DNA of 64,000 nucleotides from contig CALJUR010000080.1 of NCBI GenBank assembly GCA_937975765.1, positions 53,317 through 117,316 of the forward strand, read 5' to 3'. The notes beneath the pieces are model-generated. The model worked only from the letters and a program-made list of their open reading frames with translations. It had not been told where the DNA came from and made no database searches. Positions 1 through 8,388 of the stretch are shown here, piece after piece. This DNA is from an uncultured Myxococcales bacterium (lineage in GTDB: Bacteria; Myxococcota_A; UBA9042; DTJE01). How positions within the stretch are numbered: the first letter of the stretch is position 1; every line of letters begins with the position of its first letter. The translations under genes were made by a program, and so were the position numbers.

Positions 1-2
1 TG

Positions 3-776
3 ATGGACTACGCGATGATGCGGGGGTTCGACTTCCGGATGTTCACGTCCGGCATCCTGCCCGCCGCGACGCGGGAACGGATCCAGGAGGTGCGGCTGCG
101 CCACGAGAAGGCGGGCCGCAAGGTCACCTTCATCGTCAACGTGAACCACCCGGACGACACGCCCGAGGCGCAGCGCCGGATCCAGGACGAGTTCCTGGCG
201 ATGGGCGGCGCGCAGGCGTCGATCTCGTTCAACGTCTACCGGACCGACTTCGACCTGGACTTCGCGTTCGACCTGATCGAACGGCACGGGCTGATGCCGA
301 ACCTGCGGCTGGGCCTGACGCACCCGATCGCGAAGGGCGGCGAGGGCAACGTCTTCGTGCCGCCGCACGACTACCCGGCCGTGTCGGCGCGGCTGGAGAA
401 GTGGTTCCCGCGGTTCGCGAAGGGACGGGTGATCCCGGGCTTCGACTGCGGCTTCCCGATCTGCATGTTCACGGACGCCCAACTGGGGGCGCTGACCCGG
501 CTGCAGGCGACGTTCCACTGGACGTGCGGCCCGATCGTGGACATCGGGCCCGACCTGGAACTGTGGCCTTGCTTCCCGCTGAGCCACATCCGGGGGAAGA
601 CGCTGTACGACTTCGACTCGCTGGACGAGGTGATGAAGTACTTCGTGGACGAGGTGAAGCGCCAGCGGCCGGAGGGCCGGGGCATCTACCCGGAGTGCGA
701 CGGGTGCGAGCACCGGCAGCGGGGCCTGTGCAGCGGCGGGTGCGCGGCGTACGCGCTGGGGGAGGTCGGCCCGTGA
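3..776 (+). CDS. Radical SAM/SPASM-type protein, 3' part (5' end cut by window)
   Basis: The reading frame is open at the left edge, so the N-terminus, where a CxxxCxxC cluster would lie, is outside the window. What remains looks like the second half of a radical SAM barrel followed by a SPASM-like cysteine region: a Cys before a GPIVDIGPDLELWPC segment, then CDGC, a Cys and a CSGGC tail near the C-terminus. SPASM regions usually bind auxiliary Fe-S clusters in peptide-modifying or dehydrogenase-type radical SAM enzymes. The gene overlaps the next one by GTGA, so the two are probably co-translated. The substrate is unknown. Assignment to the superfamily is fairly safe; the subfamily is not determined. 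Confidence 0.7.
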   Translation: MDYAMMRGFDFRMFTSGILPAATRERIQEVRLRHEKAGRKVTFIVNVNHPDDTPEAQRRIQDEFLAMGGAQASISFNVYRTDFDLDFAFDLIERHGLMPNLRLGLTHPIAKGGEGNVFVPPHDYPAVSARLEKWFPRFAKGRVIPGFDCGFPICMFTDAQLGALTRLQATFHWTCGPIVDIGPDLELWPCFPLSHIRGKTLYDFDSLDEVMKYFVDEVKRQRPEGRGIYPECDGCEHRQRGLCSGGCAAYALGEVGP

Positions 777-1603
777 CGAAGGCAACGATCGTTCGGTCGG
801 ACCGTACCGACCGCCTGGAGACGGTGCCCCGGGAATCGGAGGTCGTGCTGGACTTCGGCGACGGGCCGTTCGACCGGAAGGCGGTGGACGCGTGCCTGCG
901 GGCGGGGTTCCAGGTGCGGACGCTGCTGGCCGCGATCGAGGCGCCGGACTCGGGGAACGTCGCGGGGTACGCGGGCCAGGGGGCGCCGGCAGTGCTGCTC
1001 CTCTCGCGGCCGGCCACGGTCGAGGAGGCACTGCGCGGGGCGGCCGGGCTGGCGCGCCCGCACCTGTCGGTGGAGGTGCCGCTGCGCGGGGACGACGACC
1101 TGGACGTGCTGAAGGTCCTGTCGTCGCTGGGCGTGCGGACGCGCATCGCGGTGGCCGAACTGCGGTCGGAGGGCGACCTGGTGCTGGAGGCGATGACCGA
1201 CGCGCTGGTGCGGATGGGCCGGCGCACCGCGGTCACGCCGTTCGAGGAGGTGCGCGCCAGGCGGCTGGACGAGGCGTTCGAGATCGCGTCGCTGGACTTC
1301 GTCGCCAACGACCACTTCGTGGACCTGCGCGGGGAGGGCGAGGTGCCGGGGCCGGGCGCCTGGGACGGCCCGGACGTGTCCCGCAAGAGGGTCCCGTTCC
1401 TGCGAGGCCGCCACCCGTGCGCGTTCTGCGAGGGCCTGCTGTTCTGCCACGGCTACCTGTACGACGAGGCGACGGTGGATCGCTGCCGGGGACGGTTCGC
1501 CGAGATGATGGAACTGCTGTCCGCGCAGGAGGCGCCCGCGGGCGACGAGGAGGCGGTCCCCCCGGCGTGCCGCGACCGCGGCCGGGAGGCGGGACCGTGC
1601 TGA
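773..1603 (+). CDS. Cysteine-rich protein of radical SAM cluster, no radical SAM motif
   Basis: The 276-residue product starts at a GTG that overlaps the stop of the upstream gene. I do not recognise the family. It has an alternating strand/helix pattern like half of a TIM-type barrel but lacks CxxxCxxC. Near residue 210 it carries a compact Cys-rich stretch, HPCAFCEGLLFCHGYL, resembling the auxiliary-cluster end of SPASM proteins. Lying between two radical SAM genes with overlapping start and stop codons, it could be a degenerate radical SAM paralogue or a SPASM-only partner that binds substrate or an Fe-S cluster. That role is inference from position and cysteine pattern only. Confidence 0.6.
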   Translation: MTKATIVRSDRTDRLETVPRESEVVLDFGDGPFDRKAVDACLRAGFQVRTLLAAIEAPDSGNVAGYAGQGAPAVLLLSRPATVEEALRGAAGLARPHLSVEVPLRGDDDLDVLKVLSSLGVRTRIAVAELRSEGDLVLEAMTDALVRMGRRTAVTPFEEVRARRLDEAFEIASLDFVANDHFVDLRGEGEVPGPGAWDGPDVSRKRVPFLRGRHPCAFCEGLLFCHGYLYDEATVDRCRGRFAEMMELLSAQEAPAGDEEAVPPACRDRGREAGPC

Positions 1604-2778
1604 CGCTGATCACGAAGTGCACCGAGTACTGCAACGCGAACTGCGTTTACTGCGCGGTGCGGGACAAGGACGAGAAGCGTGACCGCATGTCGATCGACGT
1701 GCTGCGCGCGCTGCTGACGCGGGTGGCGGAGTACCTGCGCACGGACCCGCAGCGGCGCGTCTACATCACGTGGCACGGCGGCGAGCCGATGCTGATGGGC
1801 GCGGACTTCTACCGGGCGGTGCGGCTGCTGCAACGGGAGATCCTGGGGTGGGACGCGCCCCGGCTGCGCCACTCGATGCAGTCGAACCTGACGCTGCTGA
1901 CGCCGGAACTGGTCGGCGTGCTGCGCGAGATGGGGCTCCAGTCGATCGGGTCGTCGTACGACTACACGCCGGGGCTGCGCGGGCTGGCGCCCGGGCGCGA
2001 CCACCTGGAATACGAGCGGCGGTTCTTCGAGGGCGTCGAACTGCTGCAGAGGAACGGCATCAGCACCGGCATCATCTTCGTGGTCACGTCGAAGTCGGTG
2101 GACGCCCCGGTCGAGACGCTGGTCTTCATGTGCAACCTGCTGGGCAAGCGCTACCGGGGGCACATCCGGCTGAACCCGCTGTACCGGGAAGGCGAGGCGT
2201 CGAAGGACATGAACGCCGACCTGGCGATCTCGCCCGAGCAGTTCGGGCACTTCCTGGGACGCGCCTTCGAGTACTGGCTGCCGCGGCGGAACCTGCTGCC
2301 GGGCGTGGCGCCGTTTTCGGCGCTGGCGCGCGCGGTCGAGGGGGATGTCGGGCGGCTGTCGTGCGAGGAGGCGGGCCGCTGCGGGAACACGCACCTGGCG
2401 ATCGGGCCGCGGGGCGAGGTCTGGCAGTGCGGGCGGGCGATGGACAACGAATCGCTGCAGTTCGGGACGCTGGACCAGTCGTTCGAGGAGATCTTCCGGC
2501 ACCCGATGAAGCGGGACCTGGTGGGCCGGACGCCGCACCTGCGGGAGGCGGACTGCAAGGGCTGCGAGGTGTGGGACCTGTGCCACGGCGGCTGCCCGGT
2601 GGACAGCCTGATCTACCACCACGACTGGCTGCACAAGACGTGGTTCTGCCGCACCCGGCAGGTCTTCCTGGGCGAGTACGTGCTGCCGCTGATGGCGGGA
2701 CGCGCGGCGGCGGCCAAGGCGGCCCCGCAGGCCCCGGCGGGCGGCGCGGGCGGCACCGGGCCGCGGCGGACGTACTGA
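1597..2778 (+). CDS. Radical SAM protein with SPASM domain (anSME-like)
   Basis: The start is a GTG preceded by a purine-rich GGGAGGCGGG and overlapping the previous stop; it gives 393 residues. The radical SAM cluster is CNANCVYC (Cys12, Cys16, Cys19), followed by the WHGGEP motif that helps bind SAM. The C-terminal SPASM region shows Cys262, Cys278, Cys320, Cys323, Cys329 and Cys333 in the order CGN, QCGR, CKGC, CHGGC, then a final WFCRTR. This resembles anaerobic sulfatase-maturating and RiPP-modifying enzymes, which use a 5'-deoxyadenosyl radical to alter a peptide side chain. No precursor peptide or sulfatase is visible nearby, so the target is open. Confidence 0.85.
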   Translation: MLTLITKCTEYCNANCVYCAVRDKDEKRDRMSIDVLRALLTRVAEYLRTDPQRRVYITWHGGEPMLMGADFYRAVRLLQREILGWDAPRLRHSMQSNLTLLTPELVGVLREMGLQSIGSSYDYTPGLRGLAPGRDHLEYERRFFEGVELLQRNGISTGIIFVVTSKSVDAPVETLVFMCNLLGKRYRGHIRLNPLYREGEASKDMNADLAISPEQFGHFLGRAFEYWLPRRNLLPGVAPFSALARAVEGDVGRLSCEEAGRCGNTHLAIGPRGEVWQCGRAMDNESLQFGTLDQSFEEIFRHPMKRDLVGRTPHLREADCKGCEVWDLCHGGCPVDSLIYHHDWLHKTWFCRTRQVFLGEYVLPLMAGRAAAAKAAPQAPAGGAGGTGPRRTY

Positions 2779-2809
2779 CGCGGACCGGGGGCGCGCGACC
2801 GAGGCGAGG

Positions 2810-4285
2810 ATGGGGACGCTGGACCTGCTGTGCGACCTGCTGAAGGCCCGGGCGGGCGAGGCCGCGATCGACGCCGGCGCGGTGCGGGCGGGCCTGGCCT
2901 CGGGGGACGCGGGCTGCATCGAGGTGGCGGCGGACCTGGCGGGGCGCGACCCGGTCGCGTTCGCGCCGACGCTGCTGCGGCTGTGGGGCGAAAACGCGCG
3001 GGCGCGGCCCGTGGCGGTCGAGGCGCTGCGCGGGGATCCCCTGCTGGCCCTGCCCCGGCGGGCGATGCCGGGCGAGGCGTGGCCGGACCCGCGGGCGGGC
3101 GGCCCGGCGATCCAGGCGGCCTTCGCGGCCGGGCGGATCCCGGCGGTCCTTCACGAGACGGCACGGCTGCTGCGGGACGACATCGAGGGCGTCGCGGATT
3201 TGCTGCGCCCGCTGCCCGGGCTGCACCGGCTGGCGGCGACGCGGGCGGATTCGCCGATCCCGGCCGCGACCCGCCAGGCGCTGGCCGCGCGGCTGGCGGA
3301 GTGGGAGGCCTGGCGGTCGCCGCCACAGGTCGCGATCGCACCGTCGTACCGGTGTTCCAGGGGCTGCGCCTACTGCTTCGTGGAGGACCGGGACGCGGCC
3401 CCGGTCATGACCGCGGAGGCCTTCGGGCGGGTGCTGGACGCCATGGCGCGGCCGGGCGAACTGCGCAAGGTGAACGTCTTCGGCGGCGAGCCGACCGAGG
3501 TGGACGCGCTGCCCGCGATGGCCCGGGAGGCGGCGGCGCGCGGGCTGACCTTCTACTTCTCGACGCACGGGCTGTGCGACCCGGGGCGGTTCGCGGCGAT
3601 CGTCGCGGCGCCGAACCTGGAGATGGTGACGGTCCACGTGGACCGGCCCGCGCAGTACGGCCCTCGGCAGCGCCAGGCCCTGCACGCGAACCTGGGAACG
3701 CTGCGGCGGCGCGGCGTGCAGGTCGTGCTGCGGTACACGCTGTGGGACCCGAAGGCGCGGGACTTCGCCTTCCTGGACCCGTTCCTGCACGCGGCCCCGG
3801 ACGCGCCGCTGTCCTTCGCGGTGACCTTCCCGTCGGGCAGCCGGGGCAACCGGCACGCGGCGCTGTCCGACCTGCCGGGGTTCGCGACGAAGATCCGGGA
3901 CCTGGTACGGCACGTGGACGCGCGGTTCCCGGGGCGACCGATGGTGCTGGCCAAGCCGTTCCCGCTGTGCGAGTTCGGGGCGGCCGACCTGGGCTTCCTG
4001 CTGCGTCGGGTGGACGTGCGCAACGTCTGCGAGGTCGACCGGCAGGGGTTCACGGACCAGGTCCTGGTGGGCCCGGACGGCACGACCAGCCCGTGCATGG
4101 CACTGACCGGCGCGCCGTGGCGGATCGACGAAGTCGTGCCTCGCGGGGAGGCGGCGTCGCGGTTCGCGGCCGTGCTGGGGCCGGTGCTGGAACGGCCGGT
4201 GGACCCGCGGTGCGACGGCTGCGCGCTGTTCGCGTGCGGCGCGTGCCAGGCCGCCTGCTACGCCTATCTCGGGGACGGCACATGA
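2810..4285 (+). CDS. Radical SAM protein with N-terminal extension
   Basis: The 491-residue product has about 180 residues of Ala/Leu/Arg-rich, probably helical sequence before the radical SAM cluster CSRGCAYC (Cys182, Cys186, Cys189). An FGGEP motif follows, as usual in the family. The end carries a cysteine group (CDGC...CGACQAAC) that could hold an auxiliary Fe-S cluster. The extension is not a fold I recognise; it may bind the substrate. The stop overlaps the next start as ATGA. Together with the two neighbours this makes three radical SAM-type proteins in one transcript, pointing to a multistep modification. Confidence 0.75.
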   Translation: MGTLDLLCDLLKARAGEAAIDAGAVRAGLASGDAGCIEVAADLAGRDPVAFAPTLLRLWGENARARPVAVEALRGDPLLALPRRAMPGEAWPDPRAGGPAIQAAFAAGRIPAVLHETARLLRDDIEGVADLLRPLPGLHRLAATRADSPIPAATRQALAARLAEWEAWRSPPQVAIAPSYRCSRGCAYCFVEDRDAAPVMTAEAFGRVLDAMARPGELRKVNVFGGEPTEVDALPAMAREAAARGLTFYFSTHGLCDPGRFAAIVAAPNLEMVTVHVDRPAQYGPRQRQALHANLGTLRRRGVQVVLRYTLWDPKARDFAFLDPFLHAAPDAPLSFAVTFPSGSRGNRHAALSDLPGFATKIRDLVRHVDARFPGRPMVLAKPFPLCEFGAADLGFLLRRVDVRNVCEVDRQGFTDQVLVGPDGTTSPCMALTGAPWRIDEVVPRGEAASRFAAVLGPVLERPVDPRCDGCALFACGACQAACYAYLGDGT

Positions 4286-5352
4286 TGGCGGACCCGGCGG
4301 TGCCGGAACGGCAGGCTGGCGACGCGTGCCCCCGGACGCCCGGTCCCGCCGCGCGCGACCGCCCTGCGCCCGCCCGGCTCGCGCTGTACTACGTGGTCTT
4401 CAACGACGGATGGGACCGGGTCGCCGGCAACGCGATCGACCAGGCCGCGCGCCCGGTGCGGCCCGGCGAGGCCCAGCGAGCCGTCGGGAAGTACCTGGAC
4501 TACCTCGCCCACTCGATGCAGTCGTTCGCGCGGCACCACCTCGACGGGTCGATCCCGGTGCGGGTGTGGCTGGTCGAACTGTCGCGCGACGGGATGGACG
4601 CGGGAGGGCTGCGGGCGGCGATGGAGGCGCGGGGCGCGAGCGTCCCGTTCGACGTGACGGTCCTGGGACACCGGCACGTGGCGGAGTTCCTGGACGAGGC
4701 GCGACGGATGCCGGACCGTTTCTACCGGTCGCCGAACCGGCTGCACGAGGCCGTGAACTTCCACATCCTGGACCGGTCGGACGAGGAGATGCTGGCGGTC
4801 GTGGACCCGGACGTGACGTTCCTGCAGGACGGGGCGCTTCACGGCCTGTTCGACCGGCTGCGAAAGGCCCGCGGAAAGTGGGCGGCGGGGTTCGTCGAGA
4901 CCGGCCGGCGGCGCCCGGTGCCGGGCGGGTTCGTGCGGATGCGGGACCGCCTGCACTCGGTCGTCGCGCTGTTCAAGGTGGCGCCGATGCGCCGGCACGT
5001 CGCCTTCGCGCCGTTCCTGCGCGCAACGGGCCTGGAGGCGCGCCTGGCCGGGGTGAAGGACGCCGAGGCGGCGGCGTACTACCGGCTGCACCGCACGCTG
5101 GACACCTTCAGCCTGCTGACCGAGATGCTGCGGACCGGCCACGGGACGGACCGGCTGCTGGACCTGGGCCGCCGCCTGCCGCGGTTCGTGGAGGGGCAAC
5201 TGCTGACGCTGGTCAGCGAGCCGGTGATCCACTGCAAGTACCAGGACCCGACGTCCGCGCCGGCCCTGCGGGAGGCGCTGTCGCAGGCCGGGCTGCTGGA
5301 CCCGCCGGTCGCGCCGGGAATCCTGAACCTGCTGGCGATGGCCCGGGAGTGA
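4282..5352 (+). CDS. Glycosyltransferase-like protein (GT-A type, DxD)
   Basis: The product has 356 residues and begins with two consecutive ATG codons overlapping the stop of the radical SAM gene. Residues near 175 read AVVDPDVTFLQ, matching the acidic metal-binding DxD strand end of GT-A glycosyltransferases. An upstream FYRSPNRLHEAVNFHIL segment also fits a nucleotide-sugar fold. There is no signal peptide or membrane segment, so it should act in the cytoplasm. Its place between the radical SAM genes and an ArnT-like membrane enzyme suggests a glycosylated product, but donor and acceptor are unknown. Family assignment is moderate because only the DxD region is diagnostic. Confidence 0.55.
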   Translation: MMADPAVPERQAGDACPRTPGPAARDRPAPARLALYYVVFNDGWDRVAGNAIDQAARPVRPGEAQRAVGKYLDYLAHSMQSFARHHLDGSIPVRVWLVELSRDGMDAGGLRAAMEARGASVPFDVTVLGHRHVAEFLDEARRMPDRFYRSPNRLHEAVNFHILDRSDEEMLAVVDPDVTFLQDGALHGLFDRLRKARGKWAAGFVETGRRRPVPGGFVRMRDRLHSVVALFKVAPMRRHVAFAPFLRATGLEARLAGVKDAEAAAYYRLHRTLDTFSLLTEMLRTGHGTDRLLDLGRRLPRFVEGQLLTLVSEPVIHCKYQDPTSAPALREALSQAGLLDPPVAPGILNLLAMARE

Positions 5353-5357
5353 GGCGG

Positions 5358-7289
5358 ATGGACGGGCGGCGGGGATGCTTCGTGGACGCGGTGGCCCGGC
5401 ACCCGCTGGCCGTGCTGGCGGTCACGGTCTTCCTGGCGTGGGCCGGCATCCGGCTGCTGTCCTCCGAGATGTTCCTGGACGGCGTCACGTACGCCGCGAT
5501 CGCGCGCAACCTGGCCGAGGGCCGGGGGACCTTCTGGGCGGCGTCCTACAACGCCGACTTCACCCCGTTCGCCGAGCACCCGCCGCTGGCGTTCTGGCTG
5601 CAGTCATGGGCGTTTCGGGCCCTCGGGGACTCGCCGTGGGTCGAGCGGCTGTGGGGGTGGGCGCTGGGCGCGCTGATGCTGGTGCTGGTGGCCCGGTTGC
5701 ACGGGGCGGTGCGGCGGGCGGTCGCTCCGGGCCCAGTCCGCACCGAGGCCCAGGCAGGATCGGGGGCGGGGGACGGAGCCCCCGTCCCAGCCAGCACCCA
5801 CGCTCGTCGGGGTTTCGAGGAGGCGGGGGACGGGGCCCCCGCCCTACAGGTCCGGAAGGCGGGAGACGTCGTGGATGACGTCGGCCCCGGGACCGCGGAC
5901 GGTGAGGCGACTTCCGGGTCGGCCGCCGACAGCCCCACCGCGCCGGCTGGCTGGGCCATGATGCTGGTGGTGCTGCCGCCGATCGTGACGTTCAGCCTGG
6001 CGAACAACCTGATCGAGAACACCCTGGTCGTGCTGGTTCTGGCCGCCGCCTGGGCCGTCGCCGCCGCCTGGGCCTCGAACGCCCGCACCGCCTCCCCGGA
6101 ACCCGCCACCTCCGCCCGCACCGCCTCCCCCTGTAGGGCGGGGGCCCCGTCCCCCGCCCCGGGTGGCGGCGAGCGTCTGCGGCCGGGGTCCGTAGAACGC
6201 GAGCCCCGCCAGGACGCGCGAAGCGTCGGCCCGGCGGAATGTAGGGCGGGGACCCCGTCCCCCGCCTCCCGCCGCCCGTGGCTCCCCCTGCTCCTCGCCG
6301 GGATCGCGCTGGGCCTGGCGCTGCTGGCCAAGGGCCCGCCCGCGCTGTTCGTGCTGGTCCTCCCCTTCGCGATGCAGGCCTTCCTGGGCGGAGGATCGCA
6401 GCGCCGTGCCGCCCTCCATGCCAGCGCGATCCTGGCAGTCGCCTGCGCCGTCGTCGGGGCTGCTGTCCTGGCTGGCGGCGCGGACGCGGTCGCCTTCGTT
6501 TCGACATACTCCCACCGCCAGGTCCTGGGCAGCCTGGCCGGCCGCCGCGAGACCGCCCCGTCGGCGCTGTACCTCGCGGGGATCCTGGTGTCGCAACTGG
6601 CCGCGCCGCTGATCGCCTGCCTGGCGGTCGATGCCGTCAGGCGGTGGATGCGCGTCCCGCATCCCTCCCGGCCGGATGCGACCTGGATGGTCCACCTGGC
6701 CGTCGCGCTGGCCGGCAGCGTGCCCTTCCTGTTCCTGGCCAAGCAGATGGCGTGGTACCTGGTGCCTTCGATGCCCTTTTACGCGCTGGCGCTGGCCGAC
6801 GGCTTCGCCCCCGCAGGCGCCGCCCTGCAGCAGTTCCTGGCCCGCCATTCGCGGCCATTGACCGTCGTCGCGGGCACGGTCGCGGCGGCCTCGATCGCCC
6901 TGGCCACGGCCTTCCACGGCGCGACGGACCTGCCTCCGGACGTGGCGATCCGGGACGCGTGGAACATGCGGATCGCCGGCTGGCCGGTGGACGACCGGTC
7001 CTCCGAGTACTGCTGGTCGCACTTCGCCCGGGACGTGCTGGCCGCACCCAACGTGGCGTCCTTCGGCGACCGGGCCCTGGATGCGACGCAGGGCTGCCGG
7101 TGGCGGGCGCTGGCGTATGCGGAACGGTACCTGCACGTCACGCTGACGCCGCCGGAGCGGGTGCAGGGAACGCCTTCGCCGCGGTTGCGGGAGCGGTACC
7201 CGTCCGACGACCCGGCGGCCCCGGAGGGCTGCGTGCTGGTCGGCGACGGCCCGCCGGGCCGGTTCGCGTGGTACCGTTGCGCCCCGTGA
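5358..7289 (+). CDS. ArnT/PMT-like membrane glycosyltransferase carrying repeat insertions
   Basis: The 643-residue polytopic protein starts 5 bp after the previous stop. The N-terminal half shows the PMT_2/ArnT signature: an EMFLDGVTYAAIARNL loop followed by AEHPPLAFWLQ after the first membrane segment. Such enzymes move sugars from a lipid-phosphate donor at the outer face of the inner membrane. Two low-complexity stretches, roughly residues 122-197 and 238-310, are packed with Ala/Gly/Pro and contain four translated copies of the dispersed G+C hairpin repeat (read as AGDGAP or CRAGAPSP). They flank a single hydrophobic segment and look like loop expansions. The frame stays open through all four copies. 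Confidence 0.75.
   Translation: MDGRRGCFVDAVARHPLAVLAVTVFLAWAGIRLLSSEMFLDGVTYAAIARNLAEGRGTFWAASYNADFTPFAEHPPLAFWLQSWAFRALGDSPWVERLWGWALGALMLVLVARLHGAVRRAVAPGPVRTEAQAGSGAGDGAPVPASTHARRGFEEAGDGAPALQVRKAGDVVDDVGPGTADGEATSGSAADSPTAPAGWAMMLVVLPPIVTFSLANNLIENTLVVLVLAAAWAVAAAWASNARTASPEPATSARTASPCRAGAPSPAPGGGERLRPGSVEREPRQDARSVGPAECRAGTPSPASRRPWLPLLLAGIALGLALLAKGPPALFVLVLPFAMQAFLGGGSQRRAALHASAILAVACAVVGAAVLAGGADAVAFVSTYSHRQVLGSLAGRRETAPSALYLAGILVSQLAAPLIACLAVDAVRRWMRVPHPSRPDATWMVHLAVALAGSVPFLFLAKQMAWYLVPSMPFYALALADGFAPAGAALQQFLARHSRPLTVVAGTVAAASIALATAFHGATDLPPDVAIRDAWNMRIAGWPVDDRSSEYCWSHFARDVLAAPNVASFGDRALDATQGCRWRALAYAERYLHVTLTPPERVQGTPSPRLRERYPSDDPAAPEGCVLVGDGPPGRFAWYRCAP
5765..5790 (+). repeat. 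Family B G+C hairpin repeat, copy 1 (intragenic)
   Basis: Forward-orientation copy with left arm GGCGGGGG and right arm CCCCCGTC. It differs from the consensus at a few positions and ends CCCAG rather than CTACA. It lies in frame in the ArnT-like gene. Confidence 0.75.
5822..5849 (+). repeat. Family B G+C hairpin repeat, copy 2 (intragenic)
   Basis: Perfect consensus copy: GGCGGGGG, loop ACGGGG, CCCCCGCC, then CTACAG. It is translated as AGDGAPALQ near residues 155-164 of the ArnT-like protein. Confidence 0.9.
6131..6158 (-). repeat. Family B G+C hairpin repeat, copy 3 (intragenic, reverse)
   Basis: Perfect copy in the opposite orientation, beginning CTGTAGGGCGGGGG. It is translated as CRAGAPSPAP near residues 258-267 of the ArnT-like protein. 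Confidence 0.9.
6240..6266 (-). repeat. Family B G+C hairpin repeat, copy 4 (intragenic, reverse)
   Basis: Reverse copy with one change in an arm (ACCCC for GCCCC). It is translated as CRAGTPSPAS near residues 295-303 of the ArnT-like protein. Confidence 0.85.
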
Positions 7290-7338
7290 AGGAGACCGGC
7301 CGGACGGTGTATCCTCGGCGCGGAAGGGAGGTCCCCGA

Positions 7339-8139
7339 ATGATGCGGGTCGTCATCGAGACGGTCGTGGTCGCGGCCCTGCTGCTGGCCGTCGCGTACGG
7401 GTATCGCGACCAGCGCCGGCTGGAATCCGAGGTGGCAGCATTGCGGCAGCAGATCGCCGATCTGGCCGCGAAGGAGGAGGCCGACGCGGACGCCCTGGCG
7501 GTGCGGATCGGCCGGATGGCGAGGGAGGTCCCGCAGGCCGGTTCCCCGTCCCGGGCCGGTGGCACCCGGACGCACACGGCCGTGCGGGCGGCCGACACAC
7601 CTGTCGCCGTGCGGGGCGACCCGGCACCCGCCGACGACGAGCCCAGCGACAGGTTCCTGCAGGCGCAGAAGCGAGATCTGGATCGGTTCGGTCCGTCCGA
7701 ACTTCAGCGGATCGAGGATCTGTACGCGCAGGGGACGCGGGGGATCGACACCGAGGAGGGCCGGCAGGCGCTGGCCCGGCTGGTGGAGCAGTACCCCGAA
7801 TCGAACCGGGCCGGCTGCGCGGCCAACACGCTGGCGCAGGTGATGCACATGGACGGCGACGACGAGGGGGCCCAGCGGTACGCGGACTTCCTGCTGCAGT
7901 CGTCGAATCCCTCGGTCTACCGGAACGGGATCCCGGCGCGTGCGGACGCGATGCTGCTATCGGGGGACCTGGCGGCCGGCCGCGGCGACCGCGAGGCCGC
8001 CAAGGCCGCCTGGCAGCGCGTGATGACGGAGTACCCGGACGAAACGGACCTCGAGGGGCAGGCCTTCGCGAAACGGGCCGGCAACTCGGTGAAGGGGCTG
8101 GAGTCGATCGAGGCGGGCGAGGCCGCCGAGAAGCCCTGA
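7339..8139 (+). CDS. Membrane-anchored coiled-coil/TPR protein
   Basis: The 266-residue product starts at the first of two ATG codons, after a GGGAGG ribosome site. Residues 5-22 form one hydrophobic segment (uncleaved anchor or signal), followed by a heptad-like charged stretch to about residue 60 that should be coiled coil. A polar linker leads to helix-turn-helix TPR-type repeats from about residue 110 to 250 (EEGRQALARLVEQYPES, then AAKAAWQRVMTEYPDE). This layout resembles periplasmic YbgF/CpoB-like scaffold proteins, but the order and partners differ and no tol genes are nearby. Its function is unknown; it lies 49 bp after the ArnT-like gene. Confidence 0.55.
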   Translation: MMRVVIETVVVAALLLAVAYGYRDQRRLESEVAALRQQIADLAAKEEADADALAVRIGRMAREVPQAGSPSRAGGTRTHTAVRAADTPVAVRGDPAPADDEPSDRFLQAQKRDLDRFGPSELQRIEDLYAQGTRGIDTEEGRQALARLVEQYPESNRAGCAANTLAQVMHMDGDDEGAQRYADFLLQSSNPSVYRNGIPARADAMLLSGDLAAGRGDREAAKAAWQRVMTEYPDETDLEGQAFAKRAGNSVKGLESIEAGEAAEKP

Positions 8140-8174
8140 GGCCCGAGCCGGGCGCCTGCGCGACCCGCCCAGGA

Positions 8175-8201
8175 GGCGGGGGACGGGGCCCCCGCCCTAC
8201 A
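8175..8201 (+). repeat. Family B G+C hairpin repeat, copy 5
   Basis: Perfect consensus copy just after the TPR gene. With copy 6 in opposite orientation it brackets 97 bp of the 249-bp convergent gap between the TPR gene and rmlD. Confidence 0.9.
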
Positions 8202-8298
8202 AACACAGGCAGCATCCGCGATCGTCGTGATTCCCGGCAGGCAGGCGACCCGGTGCCGCCGAACGATCGGGACGGGCGAGTCCAGCCTAGCGGCCGAA

Positions 8299-8326
8299 CT
8301 GTAGGGCGGGGGCCCCGTCCCCCGCC
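8299..8326 (-). repeat. Family B G+C hairpin repeat, copy 6 (reverse)
   Basis: Perfect reverse copy beginning CTGTAGGGCGGGGG. Copies 5 and 6 could pair as one large stem, or each as its own 8-bp hairpin, between the convergent ends of the TPR gene and rmlD. Confidence 0.9.
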
Positions 8327-8371
8327 TTCCGGAAACCCGCTTCGCCGGAACCTTACGAGGCCGGGTCGAGT

Positions 8372-8385
8372 CCCCGTCCCCCGCC
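8372..8385 (-). repeat. Family B repeat, partial copy 7
   Basis: Only the CCCCGTCCCCCGCC half of the element remains, close to the rmlD stop codon. It could be a decayed copy or a chance G+C match. Confidence 0.45.
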
Positions 8386-8388
8386 GCC

